A DNA stretch of 64,000 bases, taken from NCBI RefSeq assembly GCF_035920365.1, contig NZ_CP109150.1, positions 6,386,001 to 6,450,000 of the forward strand. Reading direction: 5' to 3'. The position numbers and the translations under genes were made by a program. Source of the DNA: Micromonospora sp. NBC_01740 (lineage in GTDB: Bacteria > Actinomycetota > Actinomycetes > Mycobacteriales > Micromonosporaceae). The notes beneath the pieces were generated by a model, which was not told the DNA's origin, made no database searches, and saw only the letters and a program-made list of their open reading frames with translations. Below, one piece after another: positions 34,142 to 46,400 of the stretch (position 1 is the stretch's first letter; every line of letters begins with the position of its first letter).

Positions 34142-37100
34142 TCAGGCCCGTGGGGCCGGCCCGGACCCGGTCGCCTCCTCGCCGCCGGCGGGCCGGCCGG
34201 CGTGAACAACGTCTGATCCAACCGGTGTGACGGGCCGATCGGCATCCGCGACGCCCAGTGCGGACAAATCCCGTCGCAGCTGCGCCTGCAGCGTGACCGC
34301 ACCGCGCAGGCTGAGCCCGGACAGCACCGCCCTGGAGGACTCCCAACCGGCCCGGGCGGCGGCCCGCTCACCGGCGGCCACGTGGATCCGCCCGCGCAAC
34401 GCCATCGCGCTGGCACCGAGCAGCGCAGCGCCTATCTCACCGAAGATCCGCACCGCGCGATCGGCGTGCTCGGCGGCCGAACCCAGCTCCCCGGCATCCA
34501 AGGCGACGTCGGCGAGCGCGTGTGCCACCCGACTCTCGGCCATCCGGTCACCGGCGGCCACCGCGAGCGCCTGGGCCCGGGCCAGCCGCCTGGCGGCGGA
34601 CGCCAGGTCGCCACGTCGATGGTCGACCGCCGCCAGCCCGAGGATGGCGTAACACTCACCGATCTGGTCGCCGGCGGCCCGCACCGAGTCGAGCACCCCG
34701 CGGTAGGCCACCCCGGCTCCCTCAAGGTCCCCCCGGCGCAGCAGCAGCTCACCCAGCCGGTGCCGGACCTGCGCACCGACCCGACGGTTGCCGACCTCTT
34801 CGCAGATCTGCCCGGCCCGGACCAGCAATTCGTAGGCCGCGTCCTGTTCGCCGTAGTCGAGGTGGATCTGAGCCAGGTTGTGCAGCACGTGCGCCTCGGC
34901 GATCCGGTCGCCGAGCAGCTGGAAGGCCTCCAGTGCCCGGCCCCAGCGGTCGCGGGCCGAGGCCAGGTCGCCGTTGACCCGGTCGAGGTAGGCCGAGTTC
35001 CGCAGCACCTGTGCCATGCCGAGCCGGTCGCCCAACTCCTCGAAGAGGGCGTAGGAACGCGTGAACTGCCGGGCTGCCGGTGCGCTCTGCTGGGCGAACA
35101 TGTGCAGCGAGCCGAGCGAGTAGCGCATCGCCGCCTCACCCCGCACGTCGCCGGCGCGGCAGGCGGCGTTCAGCGCGACCTCGTGGGTCTGCCGCCAGTC
35201 GTTGAGGTACGAGCGGGACTCGAACAGCGTGACTGCGGTCAACGCCAGGTCCCAGGCGTGCTCCACCATCCCACTGGCGGCGGCCTGGGCGACGGCGGCG
35301 ACGATGGTGGCGCGCTCCTGCTCGAACCAGGCCAGCGGATCCGCCAGCAACCGGTCCACCAACGGCGCCGGCAGCGACCAACGGCTGGCCCCGCTGTTCG
35401 GGGCGAGGACGTCGTCGGAGTACTCCCGGCGGTGCGCCTCACCGGCCAGCGCCAGCAGCGCGCCGAACCAGCGTTCGAGAGCTGCCCGCCGCTGTTCGGG
35501 GCCCTCCTCGACGAACCTCTCGCGGGCGAACGGGCGGGTGATGTCGTGGAAGCGATATCGCAGCTGACCGGCCACCGGCCCTGGCTCGGTGTCGATCAGG
35601 TACGCCTCGGTCAGCTCCTCCAGCGCGTCCTGCGCCCGCAGATGGTCGGTCTCCAGCAGCGGCGCGCCCACCCAGGACGCGAAGCTGGGCGAATCCAGCA
35701 GGGCGAGTCGGCGCAGCAGGACCTTGGCGTCCGCGGACAGCCCCTCGTAGGTCACCGAGATGCTGGCCCGGACCCCCATCTCGCCGTGGTTGAGCTCGTC
35801 CAGGCGGCGGGACTCGTCCACCAACCGCTCGAGCAGGTCGGTCACGCTCCAGTGCGGCCGGGCCGCGAGTCGGGCGCCGACGATGCGCAGCGCCAGCGGC
35901 AGGTCGCCGCTGAGCCGGCACAACTCGTCGGCGGCCGACGGTTCGGCGGCGATCCGTGCCGGACCGACGATCCGGGTGAGCAGCTGCACGGCGTTGCCCC
36001 GGCTGAGCGCGCCGAGTTCGACCCGGTTGACCGACGGCAATCCGGTGAGCCGGCGACGGCTGGTCACGATCACAGAGCACTTCGCGGTGCCCGGCAACAG
36101 CACCGCGATCTGCTGTTCGGTCATCGCGTCGTCCAGCACGACCAGGATCCGACGCCCGCCGAGCAGGTCGCGGAAGCGCTCGGCCCGTTCCTCGATCCCG
36201 TCCGGCATCGCCGCACCGCTCACGCCGAGGGCCCGCAGGAAGCGTTCCAGGATGTCCGCAGGATTGGCCGGACGGTCACCGACCCGCAGCCGGGCGAAGA
36301 GCTGCCCGTCGGGGAACTCCGGGGCGAGCTGGTGCGCGACGTGGACGGCCAGCGTGGTCTTGCCCGCCCCGCCCGGTCCGACGATCACCCCGACCCGCAC
36401 CACCGGCCCATCGGCCTCAACCTGCCCCTGCTCCCCCAGCTGGGCGCGGATCGCGCCGACGATCGGGGCCCGGCCGGTGAAGTCCGGAATCGCCGCCGGC
36501 AGCAGGCTCGGCACCAACGACCGCACCTGCGCTGCCGGGGCGATGGTCGCCGCGACAGCGGAACCGTGCGGCGGGAGCGGAATCGGACAGTCGCCCTCGA
36601 GAATGGCCTGGTGCAGTCGACGCAGCTCCTCGCCGGGGTTGATGCCGAGCTCGTCCATCAGCACCTCGCTGGCGCGGCGGTAGCCCTCCAGCGCCTCGGC
36701 CTGCCGGCCCGAGCGGTACAGCGCCATCATCAGCTGGGCACGGAAGTGCTCCTGGAGCGGGTGCCGGTCCACCAGTTCGATCAGCTCGCCGACCAGCTCG
36801 TAGTGCTTACCAGCCTGGAGTTCCAGGTCGATGCACTCGCCGTGCACCGCCAACCGGCGCTCGTTGAGCCGGCTGACGTAGGAGGTGACCACCCGGCTGT
36901 CCATCCCGGACAACGCGGGACCACGCCAGAGGGCCAACGCGCCGCGCAGCAACCCGGCAGCGGCGAGCGGGCCACCGGTGTCACGAGCCTCGGCCACCCG
37001 GGCGTCGAAGACCCGCAGGTCGAGTTCGTCCGGACCGACATTGAGCAGATAGCCGGGGCTACGGGTGTCGATCAGGTCCCGCCCGCTGACCGCCTGGAGC

Positions 37101-37312
37101 CGCCGACGCAGGTTGGAGATGCAGATCTGCACCTGACCGCGTGCCGTCGACGGCGGGTCGTCCCAGACCGCGTCGATCAGCCGCTCCACCGGGATCACCT
37201 GGTTGGCCTCGAGTAACAGCATCGCCAGGATCACCCGGTCGCGCGGGCCACCGAGCTGCACGGTTTCGGTGCCATGAACCACCTCCAGCGGTCCCAGGAT
37301 GCCGTACTTCAC
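34142..37312 (-). CDS. AfsR/SARP-family transcriptional regulator with NB-ARC and TPR regions
   Basis: GTG 37312 is chosen because GGAGG lies just upstream and the OmpR-type winged-helix domain begins at once (VKYGILGPLEVV). The longer start at 37456 adds unrelated sequence. 1056 residues: winged helix (about 1-95), bacterial transcriptional activator domain (about 100-245), NB-ARC-type ATPase with P-loop GPGGAGKTTL (about 312), LVVLDDA and GDLPLALRIVGARLA, then a long helical TPR part (about 690-1020). Such proteins activate secondary-metabolite genes after binding nucleotide and an unknown signal. Placed at the edge of the PKS cluster, it is the best candidate for the pathway regulator. It is convergent with the small secreted peptide. 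Confidence 0.93.
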   Translation of the reverse strand: MKYGILGPLEVVHGTETVQLGGPRDRVILAMLLLEANQVIPVERLIDAVWDDPPSTARGQVQICISNLRRRLQAVSGRDLIDTRSPGYLLNVGPDELDLRVFDARVAEARDTGGPLAAAGLLRGALALWRGPALSGMDSRVVTSYVSRLNERRLAVHGECIDLELQAGKHYELVGELIELVDRHPLQEHFRAQLMMALYRSGRQAEALEGYRRASEVLMDELGINPGEELRRLHQAILEGDCPIPLPPHGSAVAATIAPAAQVRSLVPSLLPAAIPDFTGRAPIVGAIRAQLGEQGQVEADGPVVRVGVIVGPGGAGKTTLAVHVAHQLAPEFPDGQLFARLRVGDRPANPADILERFLRALGVSGAAMPDGIEERAERFRDLLGGRRILVVLDDAMTEQQIAVLLPGTAKCSVIVTSRRRLTGLPSVNRVELGALSRGNAVQLLTRIVGPARIAAEPSAADELCRLSGDLPLALRIVGARLAARPHWSVTDLLERLVDESRRLDELNHGEMGVRASISVTYEGLSADAKVLLRRLALLDSPSFASWVGAPLLETDHLRAQDALEELTEAYLIDTEPGPVAGQLRYRFHDITRPFARERFVEEGPEQRRAALERWFGALLALAGEAHRREYSDDVLAPNSGASRWSLPAPLVDRLLADPLAWFEQERATIVAAVAQAAASGMVEHAWDLALTAVTLFESRSYLNDWRQTHEVALNAACRAGDVRGEAAMRYSLGSLHMFAQQSAPAARQFTRSYALFEELGDRLGMAQVLRNSAYLDRVNGDLASARDRWGRALEAFQLLGDRIAEAHVLHNLAQIHLDYGEQDAAYELLVRAGQICEEVGNRRVGAQVRHRLGELLLRRGDLEGAGVAYRGVLDSVRAAGDQIGECYAILGLAAVDHRRGDLASAARRLARAQALAVAAGDRMAESRVAHALADVALDAGELGSAAEHADRAVRIFGEIGAALLGASAMALRGRIHVAAGERAAARAGWESSRAVLSGLSLRGAVTLQAQLRRDLSALGVADADRPVTPVGSDVVHAGRPAGGEEATGSGPAPRA

Positions 37313-38851
37313 CGAACGTCCCTCCGTGCCCTGCGCGATCGCAGCCGAGCCCGCGTTTGGTCGTCGGCCAGCGGCCACTCGACGGCCGGGCCGCCGGCGG
37401 TCCCACCCGGAGAGGGTGCGCCGCAGCCAATGGACCGACCCGCCGGGCGGGAACACCGAGCGCTCCCACCCTTTCCGGAAATAGCCCTAACCGTCCGCGC
37501 AATACTCGCCAGCTGCATGAATACCATGGGTTGAAACAAGGATCATTTGCCAGCCACGCCACCGTGACTCGCACAGTCTCGGTCCACCGCGTCTCTTGGA
37601 AACATCATCCAAACGGACAGCTTCCTCTCATCTGCATCGAGCGCCGGCAAAACGATAACTATCAGTCACGCCCGGCGGCCTGGCAAAGCATCCAATGCCG
37701 CCACCGCCAATTTGACCGCAAAATATGCATAGTTACCAAAGTGGACGAAAATCTGGCAGGCCACCCTCTTCGGCGCCGAACCGGGGGCGGCACTCCCGCC
37801 TCCGGCCCGCAGTTGGCCGGCAAGGTGGCAGGAAAACCTGGGATACGTCCGAATCCCAATCGGAATGGCGAGGGAGGAACATCACGCGAGACAGCCGGCA
37901 CGAATGGGTCACGACTCTTCCCGGCACCACCCACGGAGCGACACCGGCCACTACCCGCTCAGTGCAAGCGAATACGCCTTCCCGACACATGAGGCCCGAC
38001 AGTCGCCAGGAATGAGTCTGCCGGGCGCGCCGCAAAAAACGGCCGAACCCGGGTCGACTCCGGAGCCATGACAATCGCAGCACGGCGCACCCGCTCCGAA
38101 CTGGGCGAAGCCCCATTGGATAATTGCCGATGACAGGCGGAACGGGCAGCACGAACCGTCGTCCGGAGCGGAACGGCAGCCGACTGCCGCATCGTCAGGT
38201 TCGTACGCCAGTACGCGGCGACCAGCAACACCCGATCCGGCCGGTCGAGGGCCCACTGTCAGCCCGGCCGGCCGTCGGCGATGCCGTCACCGCCACGCTC
38301 GGCGACCAGCCGGACCAGCGTGCGGAACCGGGCGGCTACAGCCCGGTGAACGGGAAGATCCACGCCGAGCGGGCTACTGAGATCACCTGCCCCCATCGTC
38401 CTCAACAGACAGACATCAGGGATACGAGACATCCCTTGATCTTTTTCCCTAGACAAGAGGAATGATCGATCAAGGGCTGTCCTCATGATCAGCCGGGGTC
38501 GATGCCACCGCCCAGCAGGTTAAAGATCAAGTTAGGCCACTCGGAAACCACCGACAGCCGCGATCCGGTCCACCCGGCCACCCCATACCTGGCCGCCATC
38601 GAACGGCGTCCCCGAACACCCCGCCGATCTCCGCCTTGAACTCCGGCCGTGAACGCCCTGCGAGGCCGGCGCGGGTTCTTCCCATGCCTTCCATGATGAA
38701 CATCCTCCCGAGGGGCTGAGAGCCCCTGATCTGGGATGTCCGTCAAACCGGGTCAGGCCCACAAGCCCTCTGCCCGCCCCCGACGACCACCACATCATTC
38801 ACCGTGATCCAGCCCTCGTTTCGCCGGCCTACCGGTGGCGTTGCTGCAACG
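37313..38851. other. 1.5-kb region without a convincing gene
   Basis: All frames here give Arg/Pro/Gly-rich shadow peptides with no family signal. From about 37540 to 37740 the sequence is unusually A+T-rich and probably holds the regulator's promoter. A loose hairpin lies at 38712-38726. This gap marks the right edge of the polyketide cluster as judged from gene content. Confidence 0.6.
38433..38476. repeat. 9-bp inverted repeat in gene-free region
   Basis: CCCTTGATC (38433-38441) and GATCAAGGG (38468-38476) are perfect inverted copies around an A/T-rich 26-nt centre. It could be an operator or a weak terminator; no adjacent gene explains it. Confidence 0.35.
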
Positions 38852-39223
38852 ATGCAAGACGTGGGAACTGCGAAAACTACGACGCCTGCCATCTCGCCCC
38901 TTGCCGGCGAGCCGATCAAGCGCGCCGATGCCGAGCGGCTCGCGGGAGTGCTGAAGGCATTCGCCGACCCGGCCCGGCTGCGACTGCTCAGCCTGATCCA
39001 GTCCGCTCCGGAGGGCGAGGCGTCCGTCAGTGACCTCACCGCGCCGCTCGGCCTCTCCCAACCCACGGTGAGTCACCACCTTCGGATCCTCACCGAGGCC
39101 GGCCTACTCGAGCGTGAAAAGCGCGGCGTCTGGGCGTACTACCGCCTGGTGCCGTCCGCGATCGCCGCGATCGCCGACCTGTTGACGCCACCCCGCAAGC
39201 GGGCGACGAAGAAGACCCGCTGA
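38852..39223 (+). CDS. ArsR/SmtB-family transcriptional regulator
   Basis: 123 residues from ATG 38852; a GTG at 38804 would add 16. The winged-helix core is clear: LAGVLKAFADPARLRLLSLI, then the recognition region LSQPTVSHHLRILTEAGLLE and the wing REKRGVWAYYRL. The usual alpha3 metal motif ELCVCD is replaced by ASVSDL, and no His/Asp pair is seen in the last helix, so the common metal sites are absent. The tail is Lys/Arg-rich. No metal-transport or resistance gene is adjacent, so the target is unknown. Confidence 0.85.
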   Translation: MQDVGTAKTTTPAISPLAGEPIKRADAERLAGVLKAFADPARLRLLSLIQSAPEGEASVSDLTAPLGLSQPTVSHHLRILTEAGLLEREKRGVWAYYRLVPSAIAAIADLLTPPRKRATKKTR

Positions 39224-39367
39224 CTGGCACCGTCGAAAACCGGCGCCATGCCGCCTGACCCGGCACCGACCCCAAGCACATTGATCGGCACGCCACGAGA
39301 CCGCAGCAGGTGACGGCCGAGGACGGCGAGTGGAGGCATTGCTGCGCATGATGGCCCGCAAGGGTAT

Positions 39368-39874
39368 ATGCCCGAAATGACAGACCAGAACTTCATGAAC
39401 TTCTTCGTCGAGCAGGCCGCATCTGATGCGGCTGTTGTTCTCGCCTGCTCCCGGGCCTGCGGCCTACCGCTGGAATCGGAGGCTTGTCTCCAGGAGGGAT
39501 CGGTCGGATTCGTGCAGGTCATCCCTTACCCGGAAGGCTTCGAGATGGGGCTGTGCATCATCTGGCCGCCATCGACGCCCGTGTCCCTTTCCCAGGCAGC
39601 AGTGGCGCAAGACATCGCCCGCGAACTGCGCCAGCGTGTGCTTCTCGACGTGGAGGATCCGGCCGCCGTATCGGGAGAGCGGTGGATGCTCGCGACACCG
39701 GACGGTGCGCCAGGCGGTCACCGTACGCCTGCGGATGGACAACCAGAGCACGTCGTCTCGGCAGACGCCCGGCCCCACCCCGTCAGCCACCGCCCCGGTG
39801 TGCCGCCGGGTGTGGGCGTGCATCCACAGTTGCTGGCGTCACCGGCGATGTCCGCCGGATCAGTGTGCGGGTAG
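39368..39874 (+). CDS. Hypothetical protein, possibly frameshifted
   Basis: The first about 110 residues read like a real protein (MTDQNFMNFFVEQAA, then GFVQVIPYPEGFEMG). After about nt 39705 this frame turns Pro/His-rich, while the next frame reads VRQAVTVRLRMDNQST, which would continue the protein more naturally. A frameshift near 39700-39710 is suspected. Family not recognised. Confidence 0.4.
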   Translation: MPEMTDQNFMNFFVEQAASDAAVVLACSRACGLPLESEACLQEGSVGFVQVIPYPEGFEMGLCIIWPPSTPVSLSQAAVAQDIARELRQRVLLDVEDPAAVSGERWMLATPDGAPGGHRTPADGQPEHVVSADARPHPVSHRPGVPPGVGVHPQLLASPAMSAGSVCG

Positions 39875-40655
39875 CCGATCAGGCGTTGTCGTGAGTGAGC
39901 GACGATGACAGGTCTTTGGTGCGCGCCAGCTTGATCGAGCAGGATCTTCCTCTTCTGCTCCGGGACAGCGGCCGTGGCAGCGTCGGCCACCCAGCACACC
40001 GGCGGCTCAGCGGAGCCGACGAGCTGGACCAGCGCCGCCGCGAGCTCGGCCGGGGGAGGTCGCGGAGGGTGTAGCCACATGGTGGGCGGCCGCCGAGGCA
40101 ACGGTCTTCGAGGAGAGCCTGGGCGGACTCAACACCACGCTGCGCAACTTCCTTTCATGGTCGATTTGGATGGCCCTGAGGAACTCTCCGACAACCTCCA
40201 CTGGGACCTCTTCCCTGAGGCGGTCGCGGTGCACGGCGAGCTGCATTGCGACGAGTCGTTCATCTTCGTGCCGCTGCTGTCGACGGGTGGACAGGCGAAG
40301 GTCCAGAACCTGCATAAGCGCAAGACCATCGCGGCGATCCAGGTCGCCGTGGACCTCCAGGGCGTCATCGGGCACTGACACCTGCACCCGAGGACACCAC
40401 CGCCTGTATTCGGCTGCGCCCTGGGCGACCTCCCCACCATGCACGAGAGCCTGCTACCGCCAGTAGGACCATGGACATCGAGCAGGCACTGGGCGACCGC
40501 TGTCCCACCACTGGGTCCTGTCTCGCGGATCATGTTCGGCTGCAAGCGCCCGCACGGCCCGCTCAGCGTCCGCATCCGGTTTCCCCGGGCGGCCGGGTTG
40601 CCGTGGCTGTGGCACCCCATCATGCAGTCGACAAGATCAATGGCATCATGGGCCG
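39875..40655. other. Eroded region with gene fragments
   Basis: Short stretches of protein-like sequence appear in changing frames (for example ATVFEESLGGLNTTLRNFL around 40104-40160), with no intact gene. No transposase or terminal inverted repeat was recognised. Confidence 0.5.
40140..40378 (+). pseudogene. Remnant resembling a DUF1851 (T6SS immunity Tdi1 C-terminal) domain
   Basis: The last about 50 codons read GELHCDESFIFVPLLSTGG and then VQNLHKRKTIAAI before a stop at 40376-40378. The pattern of an aromatic-rich PLLxxGG strand followed by NLHK resembles the DUF1851 C-terminal domain. The upstream part is out of frame with a plausible beginning, so the gene looks broken. Family assignment is tentative. 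Confidence 0.35.
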
Positions 40656-41255
40656 ATGAACGATGGTCTCGATGCCGTGATCGTCAAGGTTCTCGACGGG
40701 GAGCCCGGGGCCGACGAAGCCCTGATCGCTGCCGGGCCCACCGGAGCGAAACGCGTCTTCGACCTCTACTACGGCACGGCCAGGGCGAACCTGGTCACGA
40801 AATCCACCGGCCGGGAGCTGGGCGACAGCTGGTCGGCCGCCCTGCACATCGCCGCCTCGGTCGCGCCCGAGGAGTTCCTCGCCCAGCTGCCGAACCGCGT
40901 CGGCACCACGGACATCGTGATCCTCGGCGACATCAACGACCCCCGCGCTACGCACATCCTCTGCGAGCAGGCTCGGCACAAGGACTTCCTGCACCGCGTC
41001 AACGCCGTCAGGGCACTGGCCAAGCACACCGGCCCGGCGAGCCGGGAGGCGGTCGAGCAGGCCCTCGCCGATGAGAACCTCGTGGTACGCAGTGCGGCGA
41101 TCCGCTGCGTCGCCGACACGGATCCCAGCCGAGGCACGACCTTGTACGAGGCATTCCTGGCAGAGCCGCGCCTCACCCCACTCCTGCGGCAGGAGGCGCG
41201 GTGGTCGTTGTCCTACCTGCGTGAAGGCAGTCCTATACCGCTCCACCCGTGGTGA
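40656..41255 (+). CDS. HEAT-like repeat hypothetical protein
   Basis: 199 residues, mostly alpha-helical with repeated helix pairs. The segment HRVNAVRALAKHTGPASREA followed by NLVVRSAAIRCVADTD has the look of HEAT/PBS-lyase repeats. No signal peptide or membrane segment. Repeats of this kind bind proteins. No neighbour suggests a partner. Confidence 0.7.
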   Translation: MNDGLDAVIVKVLDGEPGADEALIAAGPTGAKRVFDLYYGTARANLVTKSTGRELGDSWSAALHIAASVAPEEFLAQLPNRVGTTDIVILGDINDPRATHILCEQARHKDFLHRVNAVRALAKHTGPASREAVEQALADENLVVRSAAIRCVADTDPSRGTTLYEAFLAEPRLTPLLRQEARWSLSYLREGSPIPLHPW

Positions 41256-41506
41256 GGCCGGCCAGGTTGAGCCCGGCGGAGACGGCGAGGTCCTCGTCGA
41301 CCTTCGCGACGAACGCGTCGACCAGAGCACGACTTCGTCACCGCGCAGACGATCAGCGCCATCCCGGTCCCGCGCCAAAGTAGTGCGACGGCCTGTCGGC
41401 CGTTCCCGTCGGTGTTCGCGGGTGGAACCATTCTCCCAAGTTGGACCTTGGCAGGGTCAGGTTGCCCTGTTGGTCACGCTAGCCCAACACCTCGAAGGAG
41501 CCACCC
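41256..41506. other. Intergenic region with a possible minus-strand gene tail
   Basis: On the minus strand from about 41332 to a stop at 41233-41235 the sequence reads RALVDAFVAKVDEDLAVSAG, protein-like but without an intact upstream frame. It may be the 3' end of a lost gene. The plus strand holds only the ribosome-binding site of the next gene. Confidence 0.3.
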
Positions 41507-41968
41507 ATGGGATCCGACATCCACGCCTACGTCGAAACCCGCACCAACGGCACCTGGGCCTACGCCGGAGACAACACCTTCCCCGACAACGAGTTCCCCA
41601 AGGAAAAGCAGTGCCCGTTTGACGGCGCCCGCGACTACGGCCTGTTCGGATTCCTCGCCGACGTCCGGAACTACTCCGAGTCGCCGGTCATCGCCGAGCC
41701 GCGCGGCCTGCCCGCCGACGTGTCCGCCGAGGTTCGCGCCAAAAGCGACGACTGGAACGTTGACGGGCACAGCCACACGTGGCTGACCCTTGCTGAACTG
41801 CTGGCGTTCGACTATGATCAGACGTTCGCCGATCAGCGTGGTGAGGGTGAGCCGCAGGTGAAGACGGTTCGCGGGTTCCTCCACGACTGGTACTTCGGTC
41901 GGCTCGACCTGCTGGCGAAGCTGGGTGCTCCGGAGGACGTGCGCATCGTGTTCTGGTTCGACAACTAG
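41507..41968 (+). CDS. Conserved-type hypothetical protein (MGSDIH family)
   Basis: 153 residues starting MGSDIHAYVETR after AAGGAG. The start resembles short phage- and actinobacteria-associated proteins beginning MGxDIHxxVE. It is rich in aromatic and acidic residues (YGLFGFLADVRNYS, HDWYFGRLDLL) and lacks membrane or secretion signals. Function unknown. Confidence 0.7.
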   Translation: MGSDIHAYVETRTNGTWAYAGDNTFPDNEFPKEKQCPFDGARDYGLFGFLADVRNYSESPVIAEPRGLPADVSAEVRAKSDDWNVDGHSHTWLTLAELLAFDYDQTFADQRGEGEPQVKTVRGFLHDWYFGRLDLLAKLGAPEDVRIVFWFDN

Positions 41969-41981
41969 CCGGTGGAAGCCC

Positions 41982-42329
41982 TCATGGCCCAACTCGACCC
42001 CGCGCCGGAGGCATCCCGATGACCAACACCCTCGCCCCCGCCGAACGGGCCGCCGGTCTTTCTGACGTACCCCCGCATTGCCGCCGCCTGCTTCTCTTGT
42101 GGGGCGCCGGCAGCAATAGGTGCCCCTGACCGGTGAGAGCGAAAACTCCACCAGGATCCCGACGCACGACAATGACGCCAGCTCTCTCGCGGATCTCCAG
42201 TCGGGCACCCGGCTCCCAAGCCAGGGCACGCACGATGCCTCGATCACGGATCCGGTCACTGGCATCGACCGACGCGAGACGGTACACCTTGGCCTCGGAC
42301 CGCTGCTGCGCAAGCGCTGGCATCGGCAC
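41982..42329 (-). pseudogene. Truncated AbrB/SpoVT-like regulator gene
   Basis: The first about 80 codons match a common actinobacterial AbrB-like family: VDASDRIRDRGIVRALAW, GARLEIRERAGVIVVRRD and GVFALTGQGHLLLP. After LLLPAPHK the frame runs into Arg/Gly/Pro-rich sequence, where the family normally has a second beta-hairpin with GDRVLL. The 3' half is lost or frameshifted. It lies close to the 3' side of the tRNA gene. Confidence 0.55.
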
Positions 42330-42550
42330 GGAGCCCGACGCAGCGGTGCATGGGCGTCACGCGGGTTGCTTCGACCACGGGCCGGCAGAAGGACTGGAGG
42401 GATGACAGAAGCCAGAGAAGACTCAGCCACAGCGACCACCACCGCCAACCGACACAGGGCCGGCGAAGTTGGTCGCGAAGATCAGATTCACGTGGTCAAG
42501 GAGCCCTGACCACCAGTACGTAGAAGACGGCATGGATGCCGCAAGTTTGT

Positions 42551-42633
42551 GTCCGAGGGGGGACTTGAACCCCCACGCCCTATACGGGCACTAGCACCTC
42601 AAGCTAGCGCGTCTGCCATTCCGCCACCCGGAC
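42551..42633 (-). tRNA. tRNA-Leu (anticodon GAG)
   Basis: 83 nt on the minus strand. The acceptor stem GTCCGGG/CTCGGAC pairs with one G-T wobble, the anticodon stem CTAGC/GCTAG encloses the loop TTGAGGT (anticodon GAG), a long variable arm marks a class II tRNA, and the T arm GGGGGTTCAAGTCCCCC is perfect. CCA is not encoded. The 3' end faces the eroded region to the left. Confidence 0.95.
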
Positions 42634-42855
42634 CTGCTCGTCCAGCCTACCGTGTCGACCGAGGCGATCTTCCACCCGTCGGCCGCCCTGGTGGGCCGCA
42701 CGGGGAGTTACTGTACACGGCCCGGGTGGATCATGCACATCAGCTTCCGGCCGATGGGTCGCCGCAGGTCGGACGGGTGACCGGACCCGTATGAGCCGCA
42801 GCCAACCGGTGGACCTGGGTAGCGTCCGACAGGCCTCACGCGGCAGCATGGCCAC

Positions 42856-46245
<3,390 letters not shown>

Positions 46246-46400
46246 CCGGACACCACGGCGCGGCGCACACGCTCGGTGTCCACAGGGGGACGGTGCGGGT
46301 TCCCATGCCCCCGACCCGGCCATATGATGGCACCCGGCTCAGGGGAGGGTCGCCGTCATGGCGTGCCACCTGCCAGGGACGACACGGGAGGCAGCCGGTA

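Noticed and set aside
38712..38735. THI-box-like string (GGCTGAGA then CCTGATCTGG) suggesting a TPP riboswitch
   Set aside because: Only three bases separate the two motifs, leaving no room for the P3 arm; the following CCAGCG half of the sensor is absent; and no thiamine gene is downstream.
37313..38851. Several open frames on both strands in the gap after the AfsR-type regulator
   Set aside because: All are Arg/Pro/Gly-rich with no start context, no domain signal and codon positions that do not show the usual GC pattern.
39718..40101. Minus-strand open frame considered as a transposase fragment
   Set aside because: No DDE or HTH motif, no terminal inverted repeats, and composition matches a shadow frame.
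42402..42509. 35-codon frame (MTEAREDSATATTT...) after GGAGGG
   Set aside because: Ribosome-binding site too close to the ATG, no family signal, and lies in the eroded region before the tRNA; could be chance.
42551..42575. tRNA 3' end as an attachment site with a second copy inside the window
   Set aside because: No second copy of this sequence was found to the left; only a genome-wide search could support an att pair.
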